NCBI GenBank assembly: GCA_017477355.1
Contig: JAFUWA010000003.1
Location: forward strand, 1-35,724
DNA length: 35,724 nt
Direction of reading: 5' to 3'
DNA from: Clostridia bacterium
GTDB lineage: Bacteria > Bacillota > Clostridia > TANB77 > CAG-508
This document shows, piece after piece, positions 1-7,250 of this stretch (position 1 is its first letter; each line of letters opens with the position of its first letter). The notes under the pieces are model-generated. The model had not been told where the DNA came from. It saw only the letters and a list, made by a program, of their open reading frames with translations, and made no database searches. The position numbers and the translations under genes were made by a program.

Positions 1-105
1 AAAAATGCTCCTTGTGTTTTTAATAACTGGGCTAATTTCTATAAAGGTAAATTTATATCTAATACAATATTAAATGCAATTGCTTTAGAAAAGCTATTAA
101 AATAA
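1..105 (+). CDS. C-terminal end of an unknown protein (partial)
   Basis: An open frame runs from the first base to a TAA at 103-105, giving 34 residues with no internal stop. The tail reads from NAPCVFNNW to ALEKLLK. I do not recognise the family. It is followed by a hairpin terminator at 195-229, which supports it being the end of a real plus-strand gene whose start lies outside the window. Confidence 0.45.
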   Translation, partial: KNAPCVFNNWANFYKGKFISNTILNAIALEKLLK

Positions 106-194
106 TTTAAGCAAAAAATTACAAGTTATCAAGATGTTAACAAGATTTTGGTATTGTAAACAAGTATTAGAACAAAAAAATACAATTTAGGTTT

Positions 195-229
195 AAGAAT
201 AGATTATTACAATAGTCTATTCTTTTTTA
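195..229 (+). terminator. Rho-independent terminator
   Basis: AAGAATAGA at 195-203 pairs with TCTATTCTT at 216-224. The stem continues inward through a T-G wobble and TATT/AATA to a tiny loop, and a run of T follows. It probably ends the partial gene at 1-105. Confidence 0.7.
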
Positions 230-356
230 TATGTATTAGACCTATTCCAGAAGCACCAGAACGAGCACAGAACAATTTTTAGATATATGGACAACAAATT
301 ACCTTACTAAATATAAAATAAAATTTAAACCATAAAATATTAGTGAGGTGATGTTG

Positions 357-599
357 ATGAAAGAAACATATATAATGAAAGAAATTAGAGAATTCCATAA
401 TAGAAATATACCACTTGCTCAATATCCAGAAGAATGTAGAAAATTAAGATCAAAAATAAATATGGTTGCAAATATGGTCACTAATATTGTAAAAAGAAAT
501 TATTTAAACAATACTATAACAGGAGATGATTATAAATTTTATATGAAGGTTATAGAACAACAAAGAAGAAATTATCAAAAGCAAGTGAATTCTATATAA
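357..599 (+). CDS. Small hypothetical protein, 80 aa
   Basis: The frame is open from a GTG at 348, but GAGGTG at 345-350 is the only ribosome site and sits 6 bases before the ATG at 357, so 357 is the better start. The product is basic and helical (R, K, N and Q rich), with no signal peptide or membrane segment and no motif I recognise. It is convergent with the HU gene and shares a bidirectional terminator with it. The stretch 106-356 upstream holds only a terminator and AT-rich sequence; I see no convincing promoter there. Confidence 0.55.
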   Translation: MKETYIMKEIREFHNRNIPLAQYPEECRKLRSKINMVANMVTNIVKRNYLNNTITGDDYKFYMKVIEQQRRNYQKQVNSI

Positions 600-602
600 T
601 AC

Positions 603-638
603 AAAAAACCCTAACTTTAAATGGTTAGGGAGTTTTTT
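603..638. terminator. Bidirectional terminator between convergent genes
   Basis: CCCTAAC at 609-615 pairs with GTTAGGG at 624-630. A run of A lies on the left and a run of T on the right, so the hairpin can stop transcripts from both the 80-aa gene and the HU gene. Confidence 0.8.
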
Positions 639-641
639 ATA

Positions 642-917
642 TTATTTATTAACAATTGCTTTAAGTGCTTTTCCAGCTTTAAACACAGGAGCTTTTGATG
701 CTGCAATTTTCATTTCTTCCCCAGTTTGAGGATTTCTACCTTTTCTGGCAGCCCTTTTTCTAACTTCGAAAGATCCAAATCCAACTAATTGTACTTTATC
801 TTTCTTTGCTAATGCACCAGAAACAACATTTACAAAAGAGTTTAATACACTTTCTACATCTTTTTTAGTTAAATTTGTTTCCTTTGACATTGCGTCGATT
901 AACTCTGCTTTATTCAT
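642..917 (-). CDS. hup: HU family DNA-binding protein
   Basis: At 91 aa it has the standard length for HU. It starts MNKAELIDAM and carries the hallmark VGFGSFEVRKR and GRNPQTGEE segments of the beta arm, then a C-terminal helix ending in KALKAIVNK. HU is a dimeric nucleoid protein that bends DNA without sequence specificity and assists replication, recombination and site-specific integration. AAGGGGAG lies just upstream of the ATG at 915-917 on the minus strand. A sigma-A-type promoter lies at 958-986. It could be the chromosomal copy or belong to the neighbouring mobile element; the sequence does not decide. Confidence 0.95.
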   Translation of the reverse strand: MNKAELIDAMSKETNLTKKDVESVLNSFVNVVSGALAKKDKVQLVGFGSFEVRKRAARKGRNPQTGEEMKIAASKAPVFKAGKALKAIVNK

Positions 918-957
918 CTTCTACTTCTCCCCTTTCTTAACTTAGTTAACTACAGAC

Positions 958-986
958 AATGTATCAAAAATATCCATAAAAGTCAA
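958..986 (-). promoter_or_regulatory. Sigma-A-type promoter of the HU gene
   Basis: On the minus strand TTGACT (986-981) and TACATT (963-958) are separated by exactly 17 bases, about 40 bases before the HU start codon. Confidence 0.6.
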
Positions 987-1013
987 CATTTTAAATAAAT
1001 TTTAATTTTTAGC

Positions 1014-1043
1014 TTGACAAGCATTAATAATATGTAGTATACT
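1014..1043 (+). promoter_or_regulatory. Sigma-A-type promoter of the HsdS-like gene
   Basis: TTGACA at 1014-1019 and TATACT at 1038-1043 have an 18-base spacer. The promoter diverges from the HU promoter. A perfect 16-bp palindrome lies just downstream at 1056-1071 and could be a repressor site. Confidence 0.65.
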
Positions 1044-1055
1044 AAGAGCAGTTTG

Positions 1056-1071
1056 AGTATATATATATACT
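1056..1071. promoter_or_regulatory. Candidate operator palindrome
   Basis: AGTATATATATATACT is a perfect 16-bp palindrome 12 bases after the -10 box and just before the ribosome site of the HsdS-like gene. The position suits an operator. Alternating TA sequence can also arise by slippage, so the call is tentative. Confidence 0.3.
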
Positions 1072-1089
1072 TAACAAAGGAGGAGATTT

Positions 1090-1722
1090 ATGAATAATAA
1101 AAGTGTAAAATATATTGATATTATGCAAGATGCATATGTTTTTCGAGGTTTTCCTCCTGGAGTAATGAAAGAGCCTGACAATCCACAAAATTATGAAAAA
1201 TTAAGAATATTGGGTTTTGGACAAATAAAAAAAATGTTTGAGGAACAAGATATTGATGATAGTTCGTATCATTACTTTAATCTAAAATATAAGCAAAAGA
1301 AAGATTTTTGCTTCATAGAGCAGTATGATATAGTTATACCACTACAAAGTGCAACTCCAAATTTACCTATTCTCTATATAGAGAAAAAACCAAAGGACAG
1401 AGTTTTATACAATACCACAAATATTGTTATAAGGCTAAAGGAAAAATCACCAGATTTAAGTAAATATTTATATATTATGCTTACAACGCAACCAATACAA
1501 GATTTAATACTTAATCAAGCATATAGAGGAAAAGCAGCAATATCATATAGATTTACAGTTGATATATTTTACAATCTTAAAATTCCAATTATATCTAAAG
1601 ATAAATATAATGAGTTACTAGATAATTACACAAATATAGTAAAAAAAGAGAAGGAATTAGATGAACAGAAAAAAATGTTTAATAGTATGAAAAATAATTA
1701 TATAAAAAATATAATAAAATAA
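1090..1722 (+). CDS. Orphan half-size type I restriction specificity (HsdS-like) protein
   Basis: The 210-aa product resembles one target-recognition domain plus one conserved helix of an HsdS subunit. The middle (DIVIPLQSATPN, NIVIRLKEKSPDL, YLYIMLTTQPIQDLI) and the end of the domain (IPIISKDKYNELLDNY followed by a coiled-coil KKEKELDEQKKMF) follow the usual order. HsdS subunits choose the DNA target of type I restriction-modification complexes and are normally about 400 aa with two such domains; half-size versions can work as dimers. No HsdM or HsdR gene is present in the window, so this one would have to borrow subunits from elsewhere or do another job. AAAGGAGGAG precedes the ATG, and a clear promoter lies at 1014-1043. 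Confidence 0.7.
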   Translation: MNNKSVKYIDIMQDAYVFRGFPPGVMKEPDNPQNYEKLRILGFGQIKKMFEEQDIDDSSYHYFNLKYKQKKDFCFIEQYDIVIPLQSATPNLPILYIEKKPKDRVLYNTTNIVIRLKEKSPDLSKYLYIMLTTQPIQDLILNQAYRGKAAISYRFTVDIFYNLKIPIISKDKYNELLDNYTNIVKKEKELDEQKKMFNSMKNNYIKNIIK

Positions 1723-1725
1723 AAA

Positions 1726-1763
1726 ATTACAAGTTCTCGGCGACCAAACTTCGAACTTGTAAT
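1726..1763. repeat. Inverted repeat after the HsdS-like gene
   Basis: ATTACAAGTTC at 1726-1736 is perfectly inverted as GAACTTGTAAT at 1753-1763 around a 16-base loop. There is no T run after it, so it is a weak intrinsic terminator at best. The 15-mer AAAAAATTACAAGTT at its left edge (1721-1735) also occurs at 113-127. Confidence 0.5.
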
Positions 1764-1903
1764 ATTAGGCAAAAACATATACAAATTAACAACGCTATAA
1801 GTGTGCCCTTTTGTAAATGCTTTTTACTATATCAATTATACTCTAAAATTAAGTATTTTTCAAGGGATTTATATAGAAATTTTATATAAAGGAGGTAAAT
1901 AAA

Positions 1904-1939
1904 TTGATGGTCAAAGACAATTATCAACACAAAAGATAA
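1904..1939 (+). CDS. Possible 11-codon leader peptide
   Basis: AAAGGAGG at 1888-1895 sits 8 bases before TTG (1904) and ATG (1907), which open the short frame MMVKDNYQHKR followed by TAA. The ribosome site is as good as those of real genes, yet nothing longer follows it. It may be a leader peptide for the next gene, 32 bases downstream, or a relic. The rest of the 1764-1971 gap is AT-rich, with no feature I can name. Confidence 0.25.
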   Translation: MMVKDNYQHKR

Positions 1940-1971
1940 AAAAATATAAGAATAAATACCAGGAGGTTAAA

Positions 1972-2565
1972 ATGAGAAATTCAAATTGCTACAAGTATAG
2001 AGGTATAATGATTGATAAAAATTACAATTTGTTTTTAGTTGTTGAAAGAGACACAATAACAGAAACAAGAGAATTGGATGTAAATTTAAAAAAAATTATT
2101 CAAAGTGCATTAAGAGAAATGCTAAATGAAGTGAATATTAAATATGACGAAGAAGAAATTGATGATGTATCATCAAAAATATTGAAGTTGCATTTTGATA
2201 AACCACTTACACCATTTAAGTATTCTTATTTGGGCACTATAATGGTTTGGATAAATAAACAAATGGAATTTCATTTACATGAAAATACTGCATTGTCTGG
2301 CTTCGGAGAAAACAATTTAGATTATGGCTCAATTATGTATATGACAATGATGTTTGATTTGGAAAAAATTTTAAAGTTTGCAATTTTAAATCAAAGATCA
2401 AGATTTTTATCAGTATATTCAACTATTTCAGGAAGAAACCTTGAAATAGAATTGCCAGATATCAAATATAAATATAGTCCAAATTCTTTTATAACAGATG
2501 AAAATGGAGACTTAGTAATCACTGAAGAATTTCAAAATGTTGAAATAATAAGAAATAAAGAATAA
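1972..2565 (+). CDS. Hypothetical protein of the mobile element, 197 aa
   Basis: A perfect AGGAGG lies 6-7 bases before the ATG. The product is soluble, with an acidic helical N-terminal half (roughly 30-75, ELDVNLKKII to EEEIDDVSSKIL) and a C-terminal half of mixed strands ending NVEIIRNKE. No signal peptide, zinc site or nucleotide-binding motif is visible and I do not recognise the family. It is the first sizeable gene in a plus-strand series running to the integrase, so it is probably an accessory gene of the element. Confidence 0.6.
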   Translation: MRNSNCYKYRGIMIDKNYNLFLVVERDTITETRELDVNLKKIIQSALREMLNEVNIKYDEEEIDDVSSKILKLHFDKPLTPFKYSYLGTIMVWINKQMEFHLHENTALSGFGENNLDYGSIMYMTMMFDLEKILKFAILNQRSRFLSVYSTISGRNLEIELPDIKYKYSPNSFITDENGDLVITEEFQNVEIIRNKE

Positions 2566-2576
2566 TAAAATATCTA

Positions 2577-2619
2577 GGCTTGTACAGTTAAGCATATAAT
2601 TAGCCAACAGTTACAAGCC
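2577..2619. repeat. Inverted repeat between two element genes
   Basis: GGCTTGTA at 2577-2584 is inverted as TACAAGCC at 2612-2619 with a 27-base loop. There is no T run. It could be a processing or binding site; its function is unknown. Confidence 0.4.
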
Positions 2620-2649
2620 AAATAATTATTTGAGAAAGGAAGAATTAAA

Positions 2650-3411
2650 ATGAGTTTAGAAATATCCGAGTTAAACGAATCTGAAATAGAAGATTTTTTA
2701 AACAAAGAAAAAGTGACAGTTTATGAAAAAATGGGAGATGTAAAAGATGTAGAAGAATATAGAAAAAACTTAGACATCTTTTTACTTAAATACTGTTTAA
2801 ATGCCTTTAAAGTTAAATATACGGAGAATGAGTTATGGTATATGTCTGACTACAATGTCAAAAAAGAATTTGAATTAAAAATTCAGATTTTAAATAAATG
2901 TAATAGTACTAGAATTCACTTTAAACGATTAAAAAAAGAAGAAAAAGAAAAGATTAAAGAAGATGAAGAATTGACCATAGATATGCAAAATGATTTCAAC
3001 AAGGTTTTAAACAATTCATTTAAAAATATTAATAAAAGAATTCACATAATTGAAGAACAATACAATGAAGACATAACAAAAACTCAAAATTTAGCAAAAA
3101 ATTCAAAGAATGAAAAAGTATCTGAATCTGATGTTGAAAAATTGTTTGAATTTAATACCAAAAAATCACAAACAATTCAGGAAATTAATAATTATTGTAA
3201 TTCAATTTTTAGTAATAGTACATATGTATTAAAAACAGATAATGTAAAACAACTTTCAAAAAGATATTCTTCAGTTATTGTTAGAACATTAACTGAAAAC
3301 ATATCAGAGATAAATAGTTCTATTGAAAGTGATGATACTAATAAATTAGCATCAATATTTATTACGGCTTTTAATAAAAATGTGAGACTTGAAAAAGAAA
3401 AAGCATTATAA
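2650..3411 (+). CDS. Hypothetical charged, helical protein of the mobile element, 253 aa
   Basis: AAAGGAAG precedes the ATG. The protein is rich in E, K, N and S, with a highly charged helix around residues 95-110 (KRLKKEEKEKIKEDEE) and further predicted helices to the end, consistent with a coiled-coil or structural role. There is no membrane segment and no motif I recognise. It lies between another unknown gene and the putative replication initiator, 45 bases from the latter's likely start. The position suggests a replication or segregation accessory, but that is inference only. Confidence 0.55.
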   Translation: MSLEISELNESEIEDFLNKEKVTVYEKMGDVKDVEEYRKNLDIFLLKYCLNAFKVKYTENELWYMSDYNVKKEFELKIQILNKCNSTRIHFKRLKKEEKEKIKEDEELTIDMQNDFNKVLNNSFKNINKRIHIIEEQYNEDITKTQNLAKNSKNEKVSESDVEKLFEFNTKKSQTIQEINNYCNSIFSNSTYVLKTDNVKQLSKRYSSVIVRTLTENISEINSSIESDDTNKLASIFITAFNKNVRLEKEKAL

Positions 3412-3456
3412 GTTAGTCAAAATAGCATTTAAAAAATGAAAGGAAATAAATCACAA

Positions 3457-4494
3457 ATGGATACAGACAATAATAATTTTGAAAGCTATATGAAATATCA
3501 TCAAAGTCAAATAATTGATAATACCATTAGTTGCTTATTATCTCCTAAATCATTTGACGAATTAGGAAATGCTGTTGCAACATTAAGTAATTCTTCCACT
3601 AATTTTTTATTAAAAATAAAGGATTATAAATTATTAGAACCATACATAAGTAGAGATTTATATAAGTATGGAAAGGTTAAACAAACAGCTGGAAAACTTT
3701 TGGACTGTTTTATTGTAAAGATGACAGAAGAAGGTTTTGATAACCATACTGTAACATTATCATTAAGGGAATATGCGGAGATGACTGGTAAAAAGAGTTT
3801 GGGATCATTGAGAAATCAGACCAATAATGACCTTAAATTACTTAATTCAGTTTATATAAAAAATGAACCAAAATATAAAAAAGGTTTTTATTTAGAAACT
3901 AAACTATGCAAATGTACTGAGAAGATAGAAAATGGAAAAATGAAATTCAAATTCAATGATGACTTATTTAAAATACTATCCAGAAAAGATGTATCATTCT
4001 TTCAGTACATACCAAGTGAAGTTTTACAGATGAGTGATAAAGCAACTAATTCATATCTTCTATATAAGAGGATATTATCTAATTGTAGATCAAATGCTGG
4101 AACTGTAAGAGAAAACATTATCAGCATTAGCACATTATATAACTATTGCACAACACTTCCTCGTTATAATGGTATTGATGGAATAGCAAAAGGTGTTGAA
4201 GGAATTACTCAAAGATTAAAATTGCCACTGATGAGAGACTTAAAACAGATTAAATCATTCACCTTTGATTATTCAATAGAAGACTATAATAATGCTAATT
4301 TTGAAAATTGGCTAAAACAGGAATTACAGATTATTTGGAAAGAAGAATTACCTGGATTACAAGAACAAAGAGATGGTAGAGAAAAACACAAGAAAAGACA
4401 AGATGCAGCAGTAGATAAAGCACTTGTTAAATATGAATATAGTAAATTGAAAAAAGCAGGTGGCGGGAGTACATCTAAACATAAAGGAAACTAA
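3457..4494 (+). CDS. Putative replication initiator, RepA/Rep_3-like
   Basis: The frame opens at an ATG at 3436 with no ribosome site, while AAAGGA at 3439-3444 precedes the ATG at 3457, so the later start is more likely (345 aa). The central part (SLREYAEMTG, then SLRNQTNNDLKLL, then a strand pair and YIPSEVLQMSDKATNSYLLYKRI) looks like the first winged-helix domain of plasmid initiators, and the second half could hold a second one. The tail is very basic and ends KHKGN. The strongest support is context: three iterons with a 22-bp period lie 150-210 bases downstream, followed by a primase-helicase. Initiators of this kind bind iterons to open the origin. The family call itself needs a profile search. 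Confidence 0.5.
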   Translation: MDTDNNNFESYMKYHQSQIIDNTISCLLSPKSFDELGNAVATLSNSSTNFLLKIKDYKLLEPYISRDLYKYGKVKQTAGKLLDCFIVKMTEEGFDNHTVTLSLREYAEMTGKKSLGSLRNQTNNDLKLLNSVYIKNEPKYKKGFYLETKLCKCTEKIENGKMKFKFNDDLFKILSRKDVSFFQYIPSEVLQMSDKATNSYLLYKRILSNCRSNAGTVRENIISISTLYNYCTTLPRYNGIDGIAKGVEGITQRLKLPLMRDLKQIKSFTFDYSIEDYNNANFENWLKQELQIIWKEELPGLQEQRDGREKHKKRQDAAVDKALVKYEYSKLKKAGGGSTSKHKGN

Positions 4495-4533
4495 CAAATA
4501 AGAAAACAACAACTATGGAACATGGTGGGTGTT

Positions 4534-4569
4534 AGCAAAGGCAAATTATTTATATATTTGCATTTTGCT
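4534..4569. repeat. Imperfect hairpin near the putative origin
   Basis: AGCAAAGGCAAAT at 4534-4546 and ATTTGCATTTTGCT at 4556-4569 form a stem with one small bulge. It lies between the initiator gene and the iterons in AT-rich sequence, as expected for an origin region. Confidence 0.4.
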
Positions 4570-4646
4570 CTCTAAATATATTTTATATATTTAAGTGAAC
4601 CTGATGTGGCGCTTGACTTGATATGACTGGCTTTGTGAGGACACAC

Positions 4647-4702
4647 ACCTAAGAGGTTAAATCCTTTTACCTAAGAGATTGAATCCATATACCTAAGAGG
4701 TT
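4647..4702 (+). repeat. Three iterons with 22-bp period: candidate replication origin
   Basis: ACCTAAGAGGTT occurs at 4647-4658 and 4691-4702, with ACCTAAGAGATT at 4669-4680. The spacing is exactly 22 bases each time, two helical turns, and the bases after each core are also related (AAATCC, GAATCC, GCAACC). Regular repeats of this kind between an initiator gene and a primase-helicase are typical iterons. AT-rich sequence lies upstream at about 4541-4600. The origin function is inferred. Confidence 0.7.
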
Positions 4703-4738
4703 GCAACCTGTTTAGTAATTGATAAGGAGGATTTTATA

Positions 4739-6736
4739 ATGAAAAGAATAGAAGATTTAGAAAGTCAAATTTACATATATGAATATGTTGAGAAATATGT
4801 AGAATCATATAATGAGGAACACCCTTACTTAGAGGAAAAGATGGATATTAAAAGGGTTAATGATAGTACATATAGAGTAAACCCATGCCCTATATGTGGT
4901 CATAAAGACCATTTTACAATATATCCAGCTACTAACAGTTACAGCTCTTTCAACAAGGACTGTTGTACTGGTGGTAGTATATTAAAGTTTATGCAAGAAG
5001 TGGAAGGTTTAGAATTAAGAGAAGCTGTAAGAAGGTTATATGAAATAACAGGTAATGCTTATGAAACTGAAAGCTTAGATGAAGGCAATACAGCACAAAC
5101 ACCAAAAGAAAAAACAGAGTACTTAAAAGTGCAGAAGAAGAACTTTATACTTGATGGTATAAAAAATCAAACACCTGAACAGAAAGAAGTGATGTATGAA
5201 TACATTGCAAGTAGAGGAATAAGCAGAAAAACAGCAGACAGGTACAATTTATTTGTAAGTCCATCTGTATATGAAGATAAATCATTAGGAACAGAAGGAA
5301 CTTTGAGATTAGTTGTACCAATAATTACAGGTAAAGGACTATTTACAGAATATTCATATGTTGCAAGAGCAATATCAGATGGGTTTGAAGGAGAAAAAGT
5401 TCTTAACAATGCTGGTGGTAATTCATCATTAAATATTGATTATGTTAGTGAAAGACCTAAATTTGAAGAAAATAAAACTATTTATGTATGTGAAGGATGG
5501 GCTGATGCTCTAAGCATTGAAGATGTAGGTAACAAAGCAATAGCAATACACAGTTCTAGTAATGCCAAGAAATTTGTTGATGAAATTAAGCAAAGAATTA
5601 GTACAGCAAAAAGCTATACATATATACTATGTTTTGATAATGATGAAGCTGGTAAAGAAGCCACAGATGCAACTATTGCACAACTTAAAGATTTAGGAAT
5701 AAAGTCACTAAAACTATCTATACCAGCAAATTATAATGATGTAAATGAATGGTATAAAGATAGTCCAGATACTTTTAGATTAGGATTAGATCCATTTTCA
5801 GCTGATAATATGGCAATATATATGGACACAAAATTTATTAATGATATTTTAGAATATGATACTATGTGTTCAGTAACAACAGGATTTAACAAATTAGATG
5901 AAAAATTAGGTGGATTTTCTGGTTTAGTAGTTATTGGTGGTGGTTCCTCAATGGGTAAAACAACATTAGTACACCAAATTTGTGATAATTTAGCTGAAAG
6001 AGGTCGTAAGATTATATATTTTAGTCAAGAGCAAGGTAAATTAGAATTAGTATCTAAAAGTATTAGCAGAATTGAAGCAATACAAAATAAAGAAAATATG
6101 ATTGTAGCTGAAAGTGGTATGGATATAATGAAAAACCCTGAACCTATATCAACAAAAAAATCAGTTAGAGATAATGCAATTGCAGAATATAAAAAATTTG
6201 CTAACAATATACTAATAGCTGAAGGTACACCAAAAACAAATATTGATAGTTTGAAAACTTATATAGAACATTACATATCAACAACAGGTTGCCATCCAAT
6301 AATTGTTGTAGATTATCTACAAATGCTATCATCTTCAAATCCAAATGACTCTGATAAAAGACAAATAGATACAAATATGACAACATTAAGACAGATGTGT
6401 AGAGATTATAAAGTAGTAATAATAGCCATATCATCTTTTAATAGAGAAAATTACTCAAATATTGTAGATTATAAATCATTTAAAGAAAGTGGATCAATAG
6501 AATATACCGCTGATATTGTATTAGGTTTACAATTAGAGGCTGTAAATCATTTAGATGGAAAAGGTGAAAATGAAAAAAGAACTGTTATGAATAATGCAAA
6601 AAGTGGAAGTATAAGAGAAGTTGAATTAGTGTGTTTAAAGAATAGAAATGCTCAACCAGTATTTAGTTGTCTATTCAATTATTATCCAAGAGTAAATTAT
6701 TTTGTTGAAACACAAAAGAAAGAAGATAAATTTTAA
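4739..6736 (+). CDS. Bifunctional primase-helicase (CHC2 zinc finger, Toprim, DnaB-like)
   Basis: At 665 aa it carries three recognisable parts. A zinc finger has C50, C53, H58 and the C75/C76 pair. A Toprim domain has the E of CEGWADAL near 252 and DNDEAG near 300. A DnaB/Twinkle-like RecA fold has the Walker A GGGSSMGKTT near 400 and Walker B IIVVDYLQML near 525. It would make RNA primers and unwind DNA at the fork, like T7 gp4-type enzymes. AAGGAGG lies 8 bases before the ATG, and the iterons lie just upstream. With the putative initiator it gives the element its own replication module, as in phage satellites, integrative plasmids and some integrative mobilisable elements. Confidence 0.9.
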   Translation: MKRIEDLESQIYIYEYVEKYVESYNEEHPYLEEKMDIKRVNDSTYRVNPCPICGHKDHFTIYPATNSYSSFNKDCCTGGSILKFMQEVEGLELREAVRRLYEITGNAYETESLDEGNTAQTPKEKTEYLKVQKKNFILDGIKNQTPEQKEVMYEYIASRGISRKTADRYNLFVSPSVYEDKSLGTEGTLRLVVPIITGKGLFTEYSYVARAISDGFEGEKVLNNAGGNSSLNIDYVSERPKFEENKTIYVCEGWADALSIEDVGNKAIAIHSSSNAKKFVDEIKQRISTAKSYTYILCFDNDEAGKEATDATIAQLKDLGIKSLKLSIPANYNDVNEWYKDSPDTFRLGLDPFSADNMAIYMDTKFINDILEYDTMCSVTTGFNKLDEKLGGFSGLVVIGGGSSMGKTTLVHQICDNLAERGRKIIYFSQEQGKLELVSKSISRIEAIQNKENMIVAESGMDIMKNPEPISTKKSVRDNAIAEYKKFANNILIAEGTPKTNIDSLKTYIEHYISTTGCHPIIVVDYLQMLSSSNPNDSDKRQIDTNMTTLRQMCRDYKVVIIAISSFNRENYSNIVDYKSFKESGSIEYTADIVLGLQLEAVNHLDGKGENEKRTVMNNAKSGSIREVELVCLKNRNAQPVFSCLFNYYPRVNYFVETQKKEDKF

Positions 6737-6870
6737 AATTTGTAAAGATATTAAAAGGAAAAGCAACAAATTATGAATTTAAATAGTTAGAAATTATAGA
6801 TAGTTTTATGGTTACACAAAATGTAACTAAATGTAATAATAAATGAAAAAAATAAATATACCAGTGTTGT

Positions 6871-6898
6871 TTTTCCCCAAAAAAAAGAAAGGGGAAAA
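6871..6898 (+). promoter_or_regulatory. Hairpin covering the ribosome site of the excisionase-like gene
   Basis: TTTTCCCC at 6871-6878 is perfectly inverted as GGGGAAAA at 6891-6898 around a 12-base purine loop. The GGGG arm is part of the only ribosome site before the ATG at 6906, so folding would hide it. The weak upstream ATG at 6843 reads through the hairpin in the same frame. Confidence 0.45.
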
Positions 6899-6905
6899 AA
6901 GCAAA

Positions 6906-7136
6906 ATGGACAAATTAAATGAAACAGTAGATGTAACTGAAGATACATCAATAAATGATGTAGTATATCTTACAGTAGAACAAGCCTGTAAGGTAATGAA
7001 CTTAGGTAGAAATACCATATTAAAATTAGTAAAAGAAAAGGATTTTCCAGCTAGACATTATGGCAAAAAGATTTTAATTGATAAAGCTGCACTACCAATA
7101 TGGGTTTCCAAACATTATGGAAATTACAAAATATAG
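6906..7136 (+). CDS. Small excisionase-like helix-turn-helix DNA-binding protein
   Basis: The frame is open from 6843, but GAAAGGGG at 6887-6894 points to the ATG at 6906, giving 76 aa. VYLTVEQACKVMNLGRNTIL followed by a wing ending GKKILIDKAALPIWV matches the excisionase/MerR-like 'helix_turn_helix' family. Such proteins bend DNA at att sites to direct excision or regulate the element. Its place directly upstream of the integrase fits an excisionase. The ribosome site is buried in a hairpin (6871-6898), which could hold expression low in the integrated state. Confidence 0.7.
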   Translation: MDKLNETVDVTEDTSINDVVYLTVEQACKVMNLGRNTILKLVKEKDFPARHYGKKILIDKAALPIWVSKHYGNYKI

Positions 7137-7163
7137 TGAAAGAGTGTTGATTTTAAATCAAAA

Positions 7164-7231
7164 AAACAGTAGAATGTGAATAATTTATTTTGAAGATTTT
7201 TTCCAAAGTAAACTATTTACTTCTACTGTTT
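7164..7231. repeat. Long-range inverted repeat in the integrase leader
   Basis: AAACAGTAGAA at 7164-7174 is perfectly inverted as TTCTACTGTTT at 7221-7231, just before the integrase ribosome site. A nested stem AAGTAAA/TTTACTT lies inside the loop at about 7206-7221. This may be a regulatory leader structure or protein-binding arms. Confidence 0.45.
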
Positions 7232-7250
7232 AAAGGAAGGAGATAGAAAG

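Noticed and set aside
113..1735. 15-bp repeat AAAAAATTACAAGTT at 113-127 and 1721-1735 as attachment sites of a small element
   Set aside because: The repeat is short, AT-rich and part of a hairpin at the right copy. No recombinase lies between the copies, so chance is the better explanation.
1733..1760. Partial copy of a tRNA 3' end as left attachment site
   Set aside because: Only CTCGG and TTCGAAC are shared with tRNA-Lys and the order and spacing do not match.
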